Source of the DNA: Ruminococcus sp.
GTDB lineage: Bacteria; Bacillota; Clostridia; Oscillospirales; Acutalibacteraceae
Length of the DNA stretch: 64,000 nucleotides
Assembly (NCBI GenBank): GCA_004555265.1
Contig: SFIQ01000002.1
Span: 1 to 64,000 of the forward strand
Direction: 5' to 3'
The position numbers and the translations under genes were made by a program. The notes under the pieces are model-generated. The model was not told the origin of the DNA. It saw only the letters and a list, made by a program, of their open reading frames with translations, and made no database searches. Position 1 is the stretch's first letter, and every line of letters starts with the position of its first letter. Positions 8,776 to 17,206 of this stretch are shown piece after piece.

Positions 8776-9737
8776 AAATATTCGGAATTATATTGGTATG
8801 TGTGTTGGGCGTATTGCTGATTTTTCTTTTGCTGTTATGCGGGTTTATTTTTAACAATATTATTTGGCGCAAAACCATTCCCGTGCCGAAATGGATTGAA
8901 AAAATGATTGCAGGCGGCGGGATGTCGCCCGACCGTTATCAGGGCGATTTTGAAAAAGCGGCAGAAGCGTTTGATCGTTTGCCGCAGGAGAAAATCACCT
9001 TGCACGCACCCGACGGGGCAACGCTCAAAGGGCGGGTGCTTACCCCCGAAACGCCGAACGGCAGAACCATGCTTTTATGCCACGGCGCGAGAAACTGCGG
9101 CAGAGGCGAATTCTGCTTGATGGTGCCGTGGCTTTTGGAACAAGGATACACGCTTGTACTGCCCGACCACCGCGGCTGCGGCGAGAGCGACGGCAAATAT
9201 ATGGGCTACGGCACGCATGAATCGAAGGATGCCTTTTTGTGGGTCAATTACGCAAAAGCGCGTTTCCCCGAAAACAGCATTTTCCTGCTCGGCGTTTCCT
9301 TGGGCGGGGCAACGGTGCTGATGATGAGCAATCATGCCGATGACGACAAAATCAAAGGCGTGATTGCCGACTGCCCGTACACCTCGGCGTGGGACGAATT
9401 TTCCTATCAACTGCACACCTCGTTCCATGCGCCGAATTTTCCGATTTTGTATATCTGCGATTGGTACTGCCGCCTGTTTTGCGGCTATCATTTTAAAGAA
9501 GCGTCGCCCAAAGAGGCGGTCAAGCATGCCAAAAAGCCGATTTTGTTTATCCACGGCGCGTGTGACGATTTTGTGCCGACCTTTATGCAGGATATTTTGC
9601 ATGACGCGTGCACTGCCGAAAAGGAAAAACTGACCGTGCCCGACGCGGTACACGCGAGAAGTTATTACACACATACCGAACTGTATCAAAAAACAATTTC
9701 GGATTTTATGGATAAATACGACGGAGTGACCGAATGA
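8772..9737 (+). CDS. Membrane-anchored alpha/beta hydrolase
   Basis: 321 residues. A strongly hydrophobic helix at about 3-29 anchors the protein; the rest is an alpha/beta hydrolase fold. Visible parts are an oxyanion-region LLCHGARNCG, DHRGCGESDG, the nucleophile elbow GVSLGG (Ser177), the acid Asp265 in HGACDDFVP, and the base His294 in DAVHARS. It resembles the YqkD/BEM46-like serine hydrolases, which cleave esters; the real substrate is unknown. The ATG at 8772 overlaps the previous stop, and an in-frame upstream ATG at 8688 is rejected because it lies inside the PI-PLC gene. Tight coupling suggests an esterase or deacylase step in the same pathway. Confidence 0.88.
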   Translation: MKIFGIILVCVLGVLLIFLLLLCGFIFNNIIWRKTIPVPKWIEKMIAGGGMSPDRYQGDFEKAAEAFDRLPQEKITLHAPDGATLKGRVLTPETPNGRTMLLCHGARNCGRGEFCLMVPWLLEQGYTLVLPDHRGCGESDGKYMGYGTHESKDAFLWVNYAKARFPENSIFLLGVSLGGATVLMMSNHADDDKIKGVIADCPYTSAWDEFSYQLHTSFHAPNFPILYICDWYCRLFCGYHFKEASPKEAVKHAKKPILFIHGACDDFVPTFMQDILHDACTAEKEKLTVPDAVHARSYYTHTELYQKTISDFMDKYDGVTE

Positions 9738-10198
9738 AAACCGTATTGGAAACAACGGTGCGGGTGACCCCCGCGCAGGAAAAAACAAATCTCGTTTTGC
9801 CGTTCACTTTGGCGGAAGAAGCGCGGCAGTTAAAAATTATCTATTCCTATGCGCCAAAGCATTTAGACGGCGAAGCGGCGGCAGAAGCGGCGGAAAACTG
9901 CCTCTTGCGCGACGCGGGGGAATACCGTGCGCAGTACCCCGCGGCGGAAACCTTTTTGCCGCTGAAAAACTTGATTACGCTGTCTTTGGATGACCCAAAC
10001 GGCTACCGCGGCGCGGCGCACCGTCAGGCGGACAGCCAAGTCCATATTGTAACGGAAACCACCGCTTCACACGGCTTTTCGGCGGGAAAACTCCCCGCAG
10101 GGGATTGGCGGTTGGTGCTGAATGTGCACGCGCTTGTCACGCCGTTTTGCGACTGCCGTGTAAAAATCGAAGTCGAGGAGGCGGTCGGGAATGGATAA
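9734..10198 (+). CDS. Small beta-rich protein paired with a PHP hydrolase
   Basis: 154 residues with no signal peptide and alternating beta-type segments. I recognise no named domain with certainty. The region YRGAAHRQ...HGFSAGKLPAGDWRLVLNVHAL recalls the N-terminal module of CehA/McbA-type metallohydrolases, where a YRGWSGG-like loop and a PG-LPPG-W segment precede the PHP domain. Here that module would be a separate gene just before the PHP gene, overlapping it by eight bases. It overlaps the hydrolase stop by four bases. A role as a partner subunit of the PHP enzyme is inference. Confidence 0.65.
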   Translation: MKTVLETTVRVTPAQEKTNLVLPFTLAEEARQLKIIYSYAPKHLDGEAAAEAAENCLLRDAGEYRAQYPAAETFLPLKNLITLSLDDPNGYRGAAHRQADSQVHIVTETTASHGFSAGKLPAGDWRLVLNVHALVTPFCDCRVKIEVEEAVGNG

Positions 10199-11168
10199 GG
10201 CAAAAAAATGGTTTCCTTGTGAACTGCATTGCCACACCGTCCACAGCGACGGCGATTTTACCGTGGAAACGCTCCTACAAACCGCGCGCGAACGGGGGTT
10301 AGACGGAATTTGTCTAACCGACCACAACACTATGGCAGGTTGGGCGGAAATCCCGACGGACAGCACGCCTGCGGTGCTGTGCGGGATGGAATGGACGACC
10401 TATTTCGGGCATATGCCCGTGCTCGATTGCCGCGAATATGTCGATTGGCGCGATGCGACGATAGAAAACATTGATGAAAAACTCCGTGCCGTGCACGACC
10501 GCGGCGGGCTTTGCGGCATGGCGCACCCTTACCAAATCGGAACGCCGATTTGCACAGGCGGCTTTTGGGAATTTCAAGTCAAGGATTACACCTTGTTAGA
10601 CTACATAGAAGTGTGGGCGGAGGGCGCGCCGTATTATAACGCCGCGAACAGCCGCGCGCAAAAAAAGTGGCAGTCGCTTTTGGACGCGGGCTATCACATT
10701 GCCCCCACCATGGGGCGCGATTGGCATCGACCGACAAAAAACAGATACCCCACGGCGTGCACCTATCTGCTGTGTCCTACGGGGGCGTTGACACCCGAAA
10801 AAATGAAAATTGCCCTCAAAACCGGCAGAACGAGCGTATGCGTCGGCCCGCTGTTCTATTTTGAAACCGCAAGCGGCGCCACCGTGGGCGATACCGTACC
10901 GGCGGGGGAAACCGAACTGCGGTTCTGCTTGGACGATACGCGCTACCGCGGATGTAACCCCGAAAATCAATTTCTCCCGCGTGAAATCCGTCTGCTTACA
11001 AACGGCGGAGAATCCGTTTTGTGCTTGCCTGTTGCGGCGGGGGAAAATACCTGCACGGCAACGGTGCATTTGGAACGCAACCGTTACTACCGCGCCGAAC
11101 TTTGGGGCGATACGGACGGGAAACCAAACACACAGCTTGCCTTGACGGCGGCAATGTATACAGAATAG
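10191..11168 (+). CDS. PHP-domain metallohydrolase, CehA/McbA-like
   Basis: 325 residues. The PHP metal-site motifs are clear: His13 and His15 in ELHCHTVHSDG, Asp44-His45-Asn46 in LTDHNT, Glu67 in CGMEWT, His112 in MAHPYQ, and a later GRDWHRP. PHP enzymes hydrolyse phosphoesters, or carbamate-type esters in the CehA/McbA group, using two or three metal ions. No signal peptide, so cytosolic. The start has a GAGG-rich ribosome site inside the preceding gene. Its substrate probably follows the operon: a phosphorylated or esterified sugar-alcohol is plausible given the PI-PLC and alpha-mannosidase genes, but this is inference. Confidence 0.88.
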   Translation: MDKAKKWFPCELHCHTVHSDGDFTVETLLQTARERGLDGICLTDHNTMAGWAEIPTDSTPAVLCGMEWTTYFGHMPVLDCREYVDWRDATIENIDEKLRAVHDRGGLCGMAHPYQIGTPICTGGFWEFQVKDYTLLDYIEVWAEGAPYYNAANSRAQKKWQSLLDAGYHIAPTMGRDWHRPTKNRYPTACTYLLCPTGALTPEKMKIALKTGRTSVCVGPLFYFETASGATVGDTVPAGETELRFCLDDTRYRGCNPENQFLPREIRLLTNGGESVLCLPVAAGENTCTATVHLERNRYYRAELWGDTDGKPNTQLALTAAMYTE

Positions 11169-11183
11169 GAATAGGTGAAGCGT

Positions 11184-12656
11184 ATGGAAACAACGGAAAA
11201 GACAAAGGTTGTGCGCGAACGGCGGTATGTCAGCGTGCGCGAAACCGTGCTGTACGGCGTGGCGAACGGCGGGCAGTGCATCGGCTACAACATGGTGCGC
11301 TCACAACTGACTTTCTTTTTGGTCACGGTGTTCGGCGTGCCTGCACCCGCGGTTGCGACCATGATTTTTGTAATGGGGCTGTGGGATGCCTTTAACGACC
11401 CGTTAATGGGGACGATTGTAGACCGCACCCGCACGCGTTACGGAAAACTGCGCCCGTATCTGTTGTTTGTTCCCATTCCGTTAGGCATTGCAACGGTGGT
11501 CTTTTTCGGCGGTGCGGAATTTTTGTCCAATGTGCATTCCGACGCCGTGAAAATCGTGTATATGTGTATTACCTATTTCGTATGGGAATTTTTCTATACG
11601 ATAGGGGATATTCCGTTTTGGGGACTGTCGGCGGCGGTGTCGCCCAATCCCGAAGACCGTTCGCGCGTGATTACCTCGGCGCGCTTCATTTCGAGCATTA
11701 TCGGCGGATTGCCGGGTATTTTAGTTTCGGTTTGCATTGACCTGTATCGAAACGGGATTCTGCCGTGGGATTTGCGACAGGTGTTTTTGGTGCTCGGCAT
11801 TATTGCGGGCACGGTCGGTATGGGGCTGTTCTCCCTCGCGGGTATTTTCTCGCGGGAGCGCGTGGTGCAAAGCAACGACGAGCCGAAACTGATGGATTGT
11901 TTCCGCTATCTGTTCAAAAATAAACCGCTGCTTTTGTTGGTGCTCGCATCGGTCATCGGTACCGTGGGCGGCATCGGTGACACCTTTATGCAGTATTTTT
12001 ATGCGCTGTCGCTGGGTACGGCGAGTTTTGCACTTGTGGCGGGCATACCGGGCACGATTGTGGGCTTTTTCACCTACGCATTTCTGCCGAAACTTGAAAA
12101 ACGGTGGAGTTCCAAACAGATTGTCATTCGCATTACGGTTTTAAGGGCGATTGTAACCACCTGCATTTTCTTCTTAGGCTTCCGCCATTATACCGAGCCG
12201 ATGATCATTGTGCCGCTGTTGGCATTGCAAGGCGTGTTCACAAGCGCCATTTTCAGCGTCAGCGCGGTGGTACCGACCAAAATGGTCGGCGATACCGTCG
12301 ATTATATGGAGTGGAAAACCGGCGAACGCGGCGAGGGGATGAGTTTCTCCCTGTTGACCTTTATCTCCAAATTGACCGGTTCGTTAAGCACGGCGGCGGC
12401 AACCGCGATTATCCCGATAATCGGTCTGCAACAGGTCGGCGCGGAAATGGTGCTCTCGGAAGGCGGCGCCGTGAACACGCGCTTCTGGCTGTGGGGCTTG
12501 GTGACGATGATTCCCGCCGTGCTCAACCTGCTGTCGCTTATCCCGTATATTTTCTATGATTTAGAGGGCGAAAAACTTGAAACGATACATAAAGAAATGC
12601 GCGAACGCCGTTTGGCAATGTTAAATGCGGGTGCAAACACCGCCGAGGAGGCGTAA
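11184..12656 (+). CDS. GPH-family sugar:cation symporter (MelB-like)
   Basis: 490 residues with about twelve hydrophobic helices. The glycoside-pentoside-hexuronide signature is present as DAFNDPLMGTIVDRTRTRYGK followed by LRPYLLF. The middle loop and the GDTVDYMEWKTGERGEG stretch before helix 10-11 are also typical. Such proteins import glycosides or hexuronides with Na+ or H+. ATG 11184 is preferred over GTG 11175 because AGGTG lies six bases upstream. It is the only transporter in the seven-gene run, so it should carry the glycan product that the PI-PLC, phosphoesterase and mannosidase act on. The exact substrate cannot be read from the sequence. Confidence 0.9.
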   Translation: METTEKTKVVRERRYVSVRETVLYGVANGGQCIGYNMVRSQLTFFLVTVFGVPAPAVATMIFVMGLWDAFNDPLMGTIVDRTRTRYGKLRPYLLFVPIPLGIATVVFFGGAEFLSNVHSDAVKIVYMCITYFVWEFFYTIGDIPFWGLSAAVSPNPEDRSRVITSARFISSIIGGLPGILVSVCIDLYRNGILPWDLRQVFLVLGIIAGTVGMGLFSLAGIFSRERVVQSNDEPKLMDCFRYLFKNKPLLLLVLASVIGTVGGIGDTFMQYFYALSLGTASFALVAGIPGTIVGFFTYAFLPKLEKRWSSKQIVIRITVLRAIVTTCIFFLGFRHYTEPMIIVPLLALQGVFTSAIFSVSAVVPTKMVGDTVDYMEWKTGERGEGMSFSLLTFISKLTGSLSTAAATAIIPIIGLQQVGAEMVLSEGGAVNTRFWLWGLVTMIPAVLNLLSLIPYIFYDLEGEKLETIHKEMRERRLAMLNAGANTAEEA

Positions 12657-12659
12657 ACG

Positions 12660-13907
12660 ATGCGGTATACGAAGTTTCAAAAAATATTCGGCGTGTTACT
12701 TGCGGCGGTGCTGTTGATTTGCACACTGCCGTTGTGCGGCTTTGCCGAAACGGAGGAAAAAGAATTGCAGTTTCACAACGGGAAGTTTAAAATCCTGATT
12801 TTGTCGGATGTGCAGGATACCGACACCCCGCAAAAAGAAACCACCGCGCTTGTGGAGGCGGCGCTCGACAGCACAAATCCCGATTTGGTGGTTCTGCTCG
12901 GCGACAACACCGCAGGCTGGTGGAAAGGCGTGGACGAAGCCAAAACGCGGGCGGCGGTGGATGCTGTCGCAAAGCCTTTGGACAGCCGCGGCATACCGTT
13001 TGCGTTGGTGTTCGGCAACCATGACCACGAGGGGCTTTGCAGTGACGAAAACGGCATGACCGAGGAAGAGGCAAAGCAGTTTTTGCTGTCCTGCTACCAA
13101 AAATATGAAACCTGCCTTGCCGTTGCGGGCGAGGACTTAACAGGGCTTTGCAATTACAATTTGCCGATAAAAAGTTCCGACGGGCAAAAAGTCGCCTACA
13201 ACTTGTGGTTTATGGACTCAAACCCCTACACGCCCGAAAGCGAGGGCGGCGGATACGGCTATGTGCACCCCGACCAAATCGCGTGGTACGAGGAAACCGC
13301 CGCGGAATTAAAGGCGCAAAACGGCGGCGAAACGGTGCCTGCCATGCTGTTCCAGCACATTGTTGTGCCGGAGGTCTACGAAATGCTCTCGGAAGTCGAA
13401 CGCGGGACTGCGGGCGCGGTGCGCGGCAGCGGTATTTGGAAGGACAAATACTATACCGTGTCCGACGCGGTGTATCAAGGGTCTTTAAACGAAGGACCCT
13501 GCCCCCCGAATAAAAACGGCGGGCAGTTTGACAGTTGGCTTCAAACCGGCGACATTGTTGCCGCCTTTTTCGGCCATGACCATGTAAACGATTTTGCAGG
13601 AGTTTACAAAGGCATTCACTTAATAGCCACCCCTGCCGTGACCTTTTACAGTTACGGCAATCACCGCGGCGTGCGGACCATAACCATTGACGAAGCGGAC
13701 ACGAGCACATTTACTTCGGAAATTCTGACTTTTGAAGATTTGACCGATTTAAAAGTCACAAATCTATACAAAGCCAACCACGGCTACTATGAATACAGAT
13801 ACCTCTTTTTGCCGATTGCGCTCGGCGTGCTCGGCGGTGCGGCGGTCATTGCCGCAGGGGCGGTTGTTCTCCGAAAAGTCTGGAAAAAACGAAAGGGGAA
13901 GTGCTGA
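12660..13907 (+). CDS. Exported, membrane-anchored calcineurin-like phosphoesterase
   Basis: 415 residues. A signal peptide (about 1-29, ending at GFA) and a C-terminal hydrophobic helix plus Arg/Lys tail (about 380-415) place the enzyme on the outer face of the membrane. Metallophosphoesterase motifs are Asp50 with Gln52 (LSDVQD), Asp82-Asn83 (LGDN), Asn120-His121-Asp122 (FGNHDHEG) and FGHDHVNDF. Gln replaces the usual His of the first motif, as in the DevT/icc-like purple-phosphatase branch. It would remove phosphate or cleave a phosphodiester before uptake by the adjacent symporter. Only three bases separate it from the symporter gene, and the mannosidase follows at once. Confidence 0.88.
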   Translation: MRYTKFQKIFGVLLAAVLLICTLPLCGFAETEEKELQFHNGKFKILILSDVQDTDTPQKETTALVEAALDSTNPDLVVLLGDNTAGWWKGVDEAKTRAAVDAVAKPLDSRGIPFALVFGNHDHEGLCSDENGMTEEEAKQFLLSCYQKYETCLAVAGEDLTGLCNYNLPIKSSDGQKVAYNLWFMDSNPYTPESEGGGYGYVHPDQIAWYEETAAELKAQNGGETVPAMLFQHIVVPEVYEMLSEVERGTAGAVRGSGIWKDKYYTVSDAVYQGSLNEGPCPPNKNGGQFDSWLQTGDIVAAFFGHDHVNDFAGVYKGIHLIATPAVTFYSYGNHRGVRTITIDEADTSTFTSEILTFEDLTDLKVTNLYKANHGYYEYRYLFLPIALGVLGGAAVIAAGAVVLRKVWKKRKGKC

Positions 13908-13910
13908 TTT

Positions 13911-16900
13911 ATGGAAAAGCAGAAAAAACCGACGATTTACACCGTGGCTACGGCGCATCTCGATACCGTTTGGAACTGGACCTTTGAAACGACCGTGGAA
14001 AAGTACATTCCCGCGACATTGGACGATAATTTTAAGTTGTTTGAGAAATACCCCGACTATGTGTTCAGTTTTGAGGGCAGCCGCCGCTATGAATTGATGG
14101 AGGAATACTACCCCGAAAAATTTGAAATGCTGAAAAAATACATTGCCGACGGGCGTTGGTTTGTCACGGGCAGTGCCTATGAAAACGGCGATGTCAATGT
14201 GCCCTCGCCCGAAGCGCTGTTTCGCAATATTCTGTACGGCAACGGCTATTTCCGCGACAAATTCGGCAAAACGAGCGTTGATATTTATTTGCCCGACTGC
14301 TTCGGTTTCGGCTATGCTTTGCCGAGCATCATCAAGCACGCGGGGCTGTTGGGCTTTACCACGCAAAAACTGACTTGGAGTTCCGCCTACGGCATTCCGT
14401 TCGATTTGGGACTGTGGCAGGGCGTGGACGGCAGTCAAATTTATGCGTCTTTGGACGCACAGGACTACGCCGCAACGCTCAAAACCGTCCGTCAGCATAA
14501 GAATGCGCCGAATAAACTGAAAAACAACATTGAAAAATACGATTTGCCGTTTACCTATTTATTGCACGGCACGGGCGACCGCGGCGGCGCGCCGGCGGAA
14601 GCGTCCGTCAAAACCGTGGTGTCGGAAAAACAGAAAAACGCCGAAAGCGATACCGATGTCGAAATCGTCAGCGTGGATAAAGTGTTCCGCGTGATGGACG
14701 AAGAACTTTCTGCCGCGCAAAAGAAAAAACTGCCTGTTTGGAACAACGAACTGGTCTCAACCGATCACGGCGTCGGCGGCTATACCTCGCGCGCATTGGG
14801 CAAACGCTGGAACCGCAAAAACGAACAACTTGCCGACGCGGCAGAACGGTTGTCCGTTGCCGCCGCTTGGTGCAAAGCAGGCGCATATCCGCAAAAAGAA
14901 CTCGAAACCGCGTGGAAGCGCGTCATCGCGCACCAATTCCACGACGATTTGCCGGGTACCTCGTTGGAGCGCGTCTACAAGCGCAGTTGGAACGAGTATG
15001 CGCTGTCGTTAAATCAGTTCGGCAGTCTGTATGAAACGGCGGCAGAGAATCTGGCACGCCAAATGACCGTGCCGTTTAAACGCGGATACGCCGTTGTCGT
15101 GACCAATCCCACGCAGTTTGTCCGCACCGAAACGGTCGAATGTACGGTGGACGCGTTGAAAGACGCAAAATTTGTCTATGTGAAAAACGCAAAAGGCAAG
15201 GCGGTGCCGTCGCAGATTGCAGACGGGAAAATCCTGTTTTCCGCCACCGTGCCCGCAATCGGTGCGGCGGTATACTGCATTACCGCCGCCGACAAGCCCT
15301 ATTCGGGAGAAACGGCGCTTTGTGTGACCGCGCGCACTTTGGAAAACGAAAAATATAAGGTCGCCTTAGACGACAACGGCGACATTGCCTCGGTATTCGA
15401 CAAAACGCTTGCAACCGAACTGCTCAAACGCCCTGTGCGTATGGCGTTACACAAATACAACGGCTCGCACCCGTGGCCCGCATGGGAATTGGATTACGCG
15501 GAGGTGATGGCGGAGCCTGTCGCATACGCCGCCTCGCCGCAGTTTAAAATCGTTGAAAACGGCAGTGCACGCGTGTGCATTGAAACCCGCCGCACCGCGG
15601 GCGCGTCGGTATTCGTCCAGCGCATTTCTTTGGGCGCAGGGGAACCCGTTGTGCGCGTCGAAAATGACATCGAATGGTACAGCCCGCGCACGCTGTTGAA
15701 AACGCCGTTCTCGTTCACGGTACAAAATGAAACCGCCGCGTACGATTTGGGGCTGGGATGCATTCGCCGCGGCTTGAATACCGAAAAACTGTACGAAGTC
15801 CCCGCGCAGAATTGGGCGGACATCAGCGGCGAAACTTACGGCGTGTCGGTGCTGAGCGACTGCAAATACGGTTGGGATCACCCGACTGCCGATACTTTGC
15901 GCCTGACAGGGGTACATACGCCGCGTGGTGACTTTTTGCCCGACAGCCACCAAAGTTATATGGATATGGGGCGAAACAAATACGACTTCGGTATTTTCAG
16001 CCACAAAGGCGCATCTCTTGCCGCCACACAACAAGCGGGGATCTGCTTTCAACAGCCGATGCGCGTATTTTCCGCACCGCTTAGCCAAACAGGCATTTTG
16101 GAAAGCGAATTTTCCTTTGCCTCGATTTCCGACAATGCGGTACTGTTGCGCGCCGTAAAATGCGCCGAGCGCGACCGAGATACCGTGATTGTCCGCGTGA
16201 ATGAGGGCACGGGCGAAAACCGCAAAGATGTGCGTTTGCGCGTGGGCGCAGGCGTGCGCAAGGCGTGGATTTGCAACGGATTTGAAGAAAAGCAAAAGAA
16301 AGCGAAATTAGAAAACGGCGAGGTCGTGTTTGACATTGCCGCCTTCGCCCCGATGACCTTTGCGCTCGAATTAGAAGCGCCGAAAGCGGCGGCAACAAAG
16401 GCGGAGAGCACACCGATTTTGCTTTCCTACACCGAAAAAATCGCGTCCGCGAACACGTTGCGCCGCGACGGGATTTTGGGTGGCTGTACCGTGCCGCAGG
16501 AGCAATTCCCCCAAACGGTGCGTTGCAAAAATACCGTATTCACCTTGTCGGAGAAACCGCAAAATGCACTGCGTTGCTGTGGGCAAACTCTGCTTTTGCC
16601 GAAAGGCACAAAAACCGTTTCACTACTGCTGACAGCGGTCGGTGGGGACGCGCGCGTACAATTCAGAAACGGCGAAAATACCGATACCGTCTTTGTGCCG
16701 GACTGTTTTGAAGCGCTCGGCGCAGGCGATTTGGTTCGCACCAAAACCTCCGGCTATGTCAAAGACTGTACGCTGGCATATGCATTTACCCATATGCACA
16801 AAGCGAGCGGCGATGTGACGGCAAAACAGTGCTATCTGTTTTATGCGCAAATTCCCGTTTCGGGTGCGGCGCTGACGCTGCCCGTCGCGGAAAATGTATT

Positions 16901-17090
16901 GATTTTCGCCGCGTCTGCTTCGTCGGAAACACCATGCGGCAAAGCCTTACAGCCGTTGTATGACGATTTTAAGAAAACGGCAATTTCGTATACGCGCCCG
17001 CCGTATGAAACCGCGGTCAGCCGCGCGTATCATTTGCTGTCGGCGCTCGAAACCGTCAAGCCGCTGAAACCGTGGTTGGAGAAATTATAA
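13911..17090 (+). CDS. GH38 alpha-mannosidase
   Basis: 1059 residues, the usual size for long bacterial GH38 enzymes. The metal-site motif AHLDTVWNW (His16, Asp18) is near the N-terminus; Asp129 in PDCFGFG is the expected nucleophile, followed by KLTWSS and a later HQFHDDLPGTS, all GH38 landmarks. A beta-rich C-terminal half (about 390-860) matches the mannosidase C-terminal domains, with a further C-terminal beta region to 1059. No signal peptide, so it acts in the cytosol on imported alpha-mannosides. It closes the seven-gene run, four bases after the phosphoesterase, and a strong terminator follows. Confidence 0.92.
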   Translation: MEKQKKPTIYTVATAHLDTVWNWTFETTVEKYIPATLDDNFKLFEKYPDYVFSFEGSRRYELMEEYYPEKFEMLKKYIADGRWFVTGSAYENGDVNVPSPEALFRNILYGNGYFRDKFGKTSVDIYLPDCFGFGYALPSIIKHAGLLGFTTQKLTWSSAYGIPFDLGLWQGVDGSQIYASLDAQDYAATLKTVRQHKNAPNKLKNNIEKYDLPFTYLLHGTGDRGGAPAEASVKTVVSEKQKNAESDTDVEIVSVDKVFRVMDEELSAAQKKKLPVWNNELVSTDHGVGGYTSRALGKRWNRKNEQLADAAERLSVAAAWCKAGAYPQKELETAWKRVIAHQFHDDLPGTSLERVYKRSWNEYALSLNQFGSLYETAAENLARQMTVPFKRGYAVVVTNPTQFVRTETVECTVDALKDAKFVYVKNAKGKAVPSQIADGKILFSATVPAIGAAVYCITAADKPYSGETALCVTARTLENEKYKVALDDNGDIASVFDKTLATELLKRPVRMALHKYNGSHPWPAWELDYAEVMAEPVAYAASPQFKIVENGSARVCIETRRTAGASVFVQRISLGAGEPVVRVENDIEWYSPRTLLKTPFSFTVQNETAAYDLGLGCIRRGLNTEKLYEVPAQNWADISGETYGVSVLSDCKYGWDHPTADTLRLTGVHTPRGDFLPDSHQSYMDMGRNKYDFGIFSHKGASLAATQQAGICFQQPMRVFSAPLSQTGILESEFSFASISDNAVLLRAVKCAERDRDTVIVRVNEGTGENRKDVRLRVGAGVRKAWICNGFEEKQKKAKLENGEVVFDIAAFAPMTFALELEAPKAAATKAESTPILLSYTEKIASANTLRRDGILGGCTVPQEQFPQTVRCKNTVFTLSEKPQNALRCCGQTLLLPKGTKTVSLLLTAVGGDARVQFRNGENTDTVFVPDCFEALGAGDLVRTKTSGYVKDCTLAYAFTHMHKASGDVTAKQCYLFYAQIPVSGAALTLPVAENVLIFAASASSETPCGKALQPLYDDFKKTAISYTRPPYETAVSRAYHLLSALETVKPLKPWLEKL

Positions 17091-17126
17091 TTTGTCAGGA
17101 TGACATTTATTTTAGAATAGCATGAA

Positions 17127-17165
17127 AACCCACGCCCATACCGACAAACGGTATGGGCGTGGGTT
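17127..17165. terminator. Bidirectional terminator
   Basis: A perfect 16-base stem (17127-17142 with 17150-17165, loop GACAAAC) lies between the convergent alpha-mannosidase and ABC genes. T-rich sequence follows on both strands. Confidence 0.85.
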
Positions 17166-17206
17166 GTTGTATAAAAGACCGTTTCAAAAAACAGGGCTTT
17201 TTCGGG

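Noticed and set aside
15447..16295. 282-codon frame antisense to the alpha-mannosidase
   Set aside because: Composition of an antisense frame and no start signal; the GH38 frame is certain.
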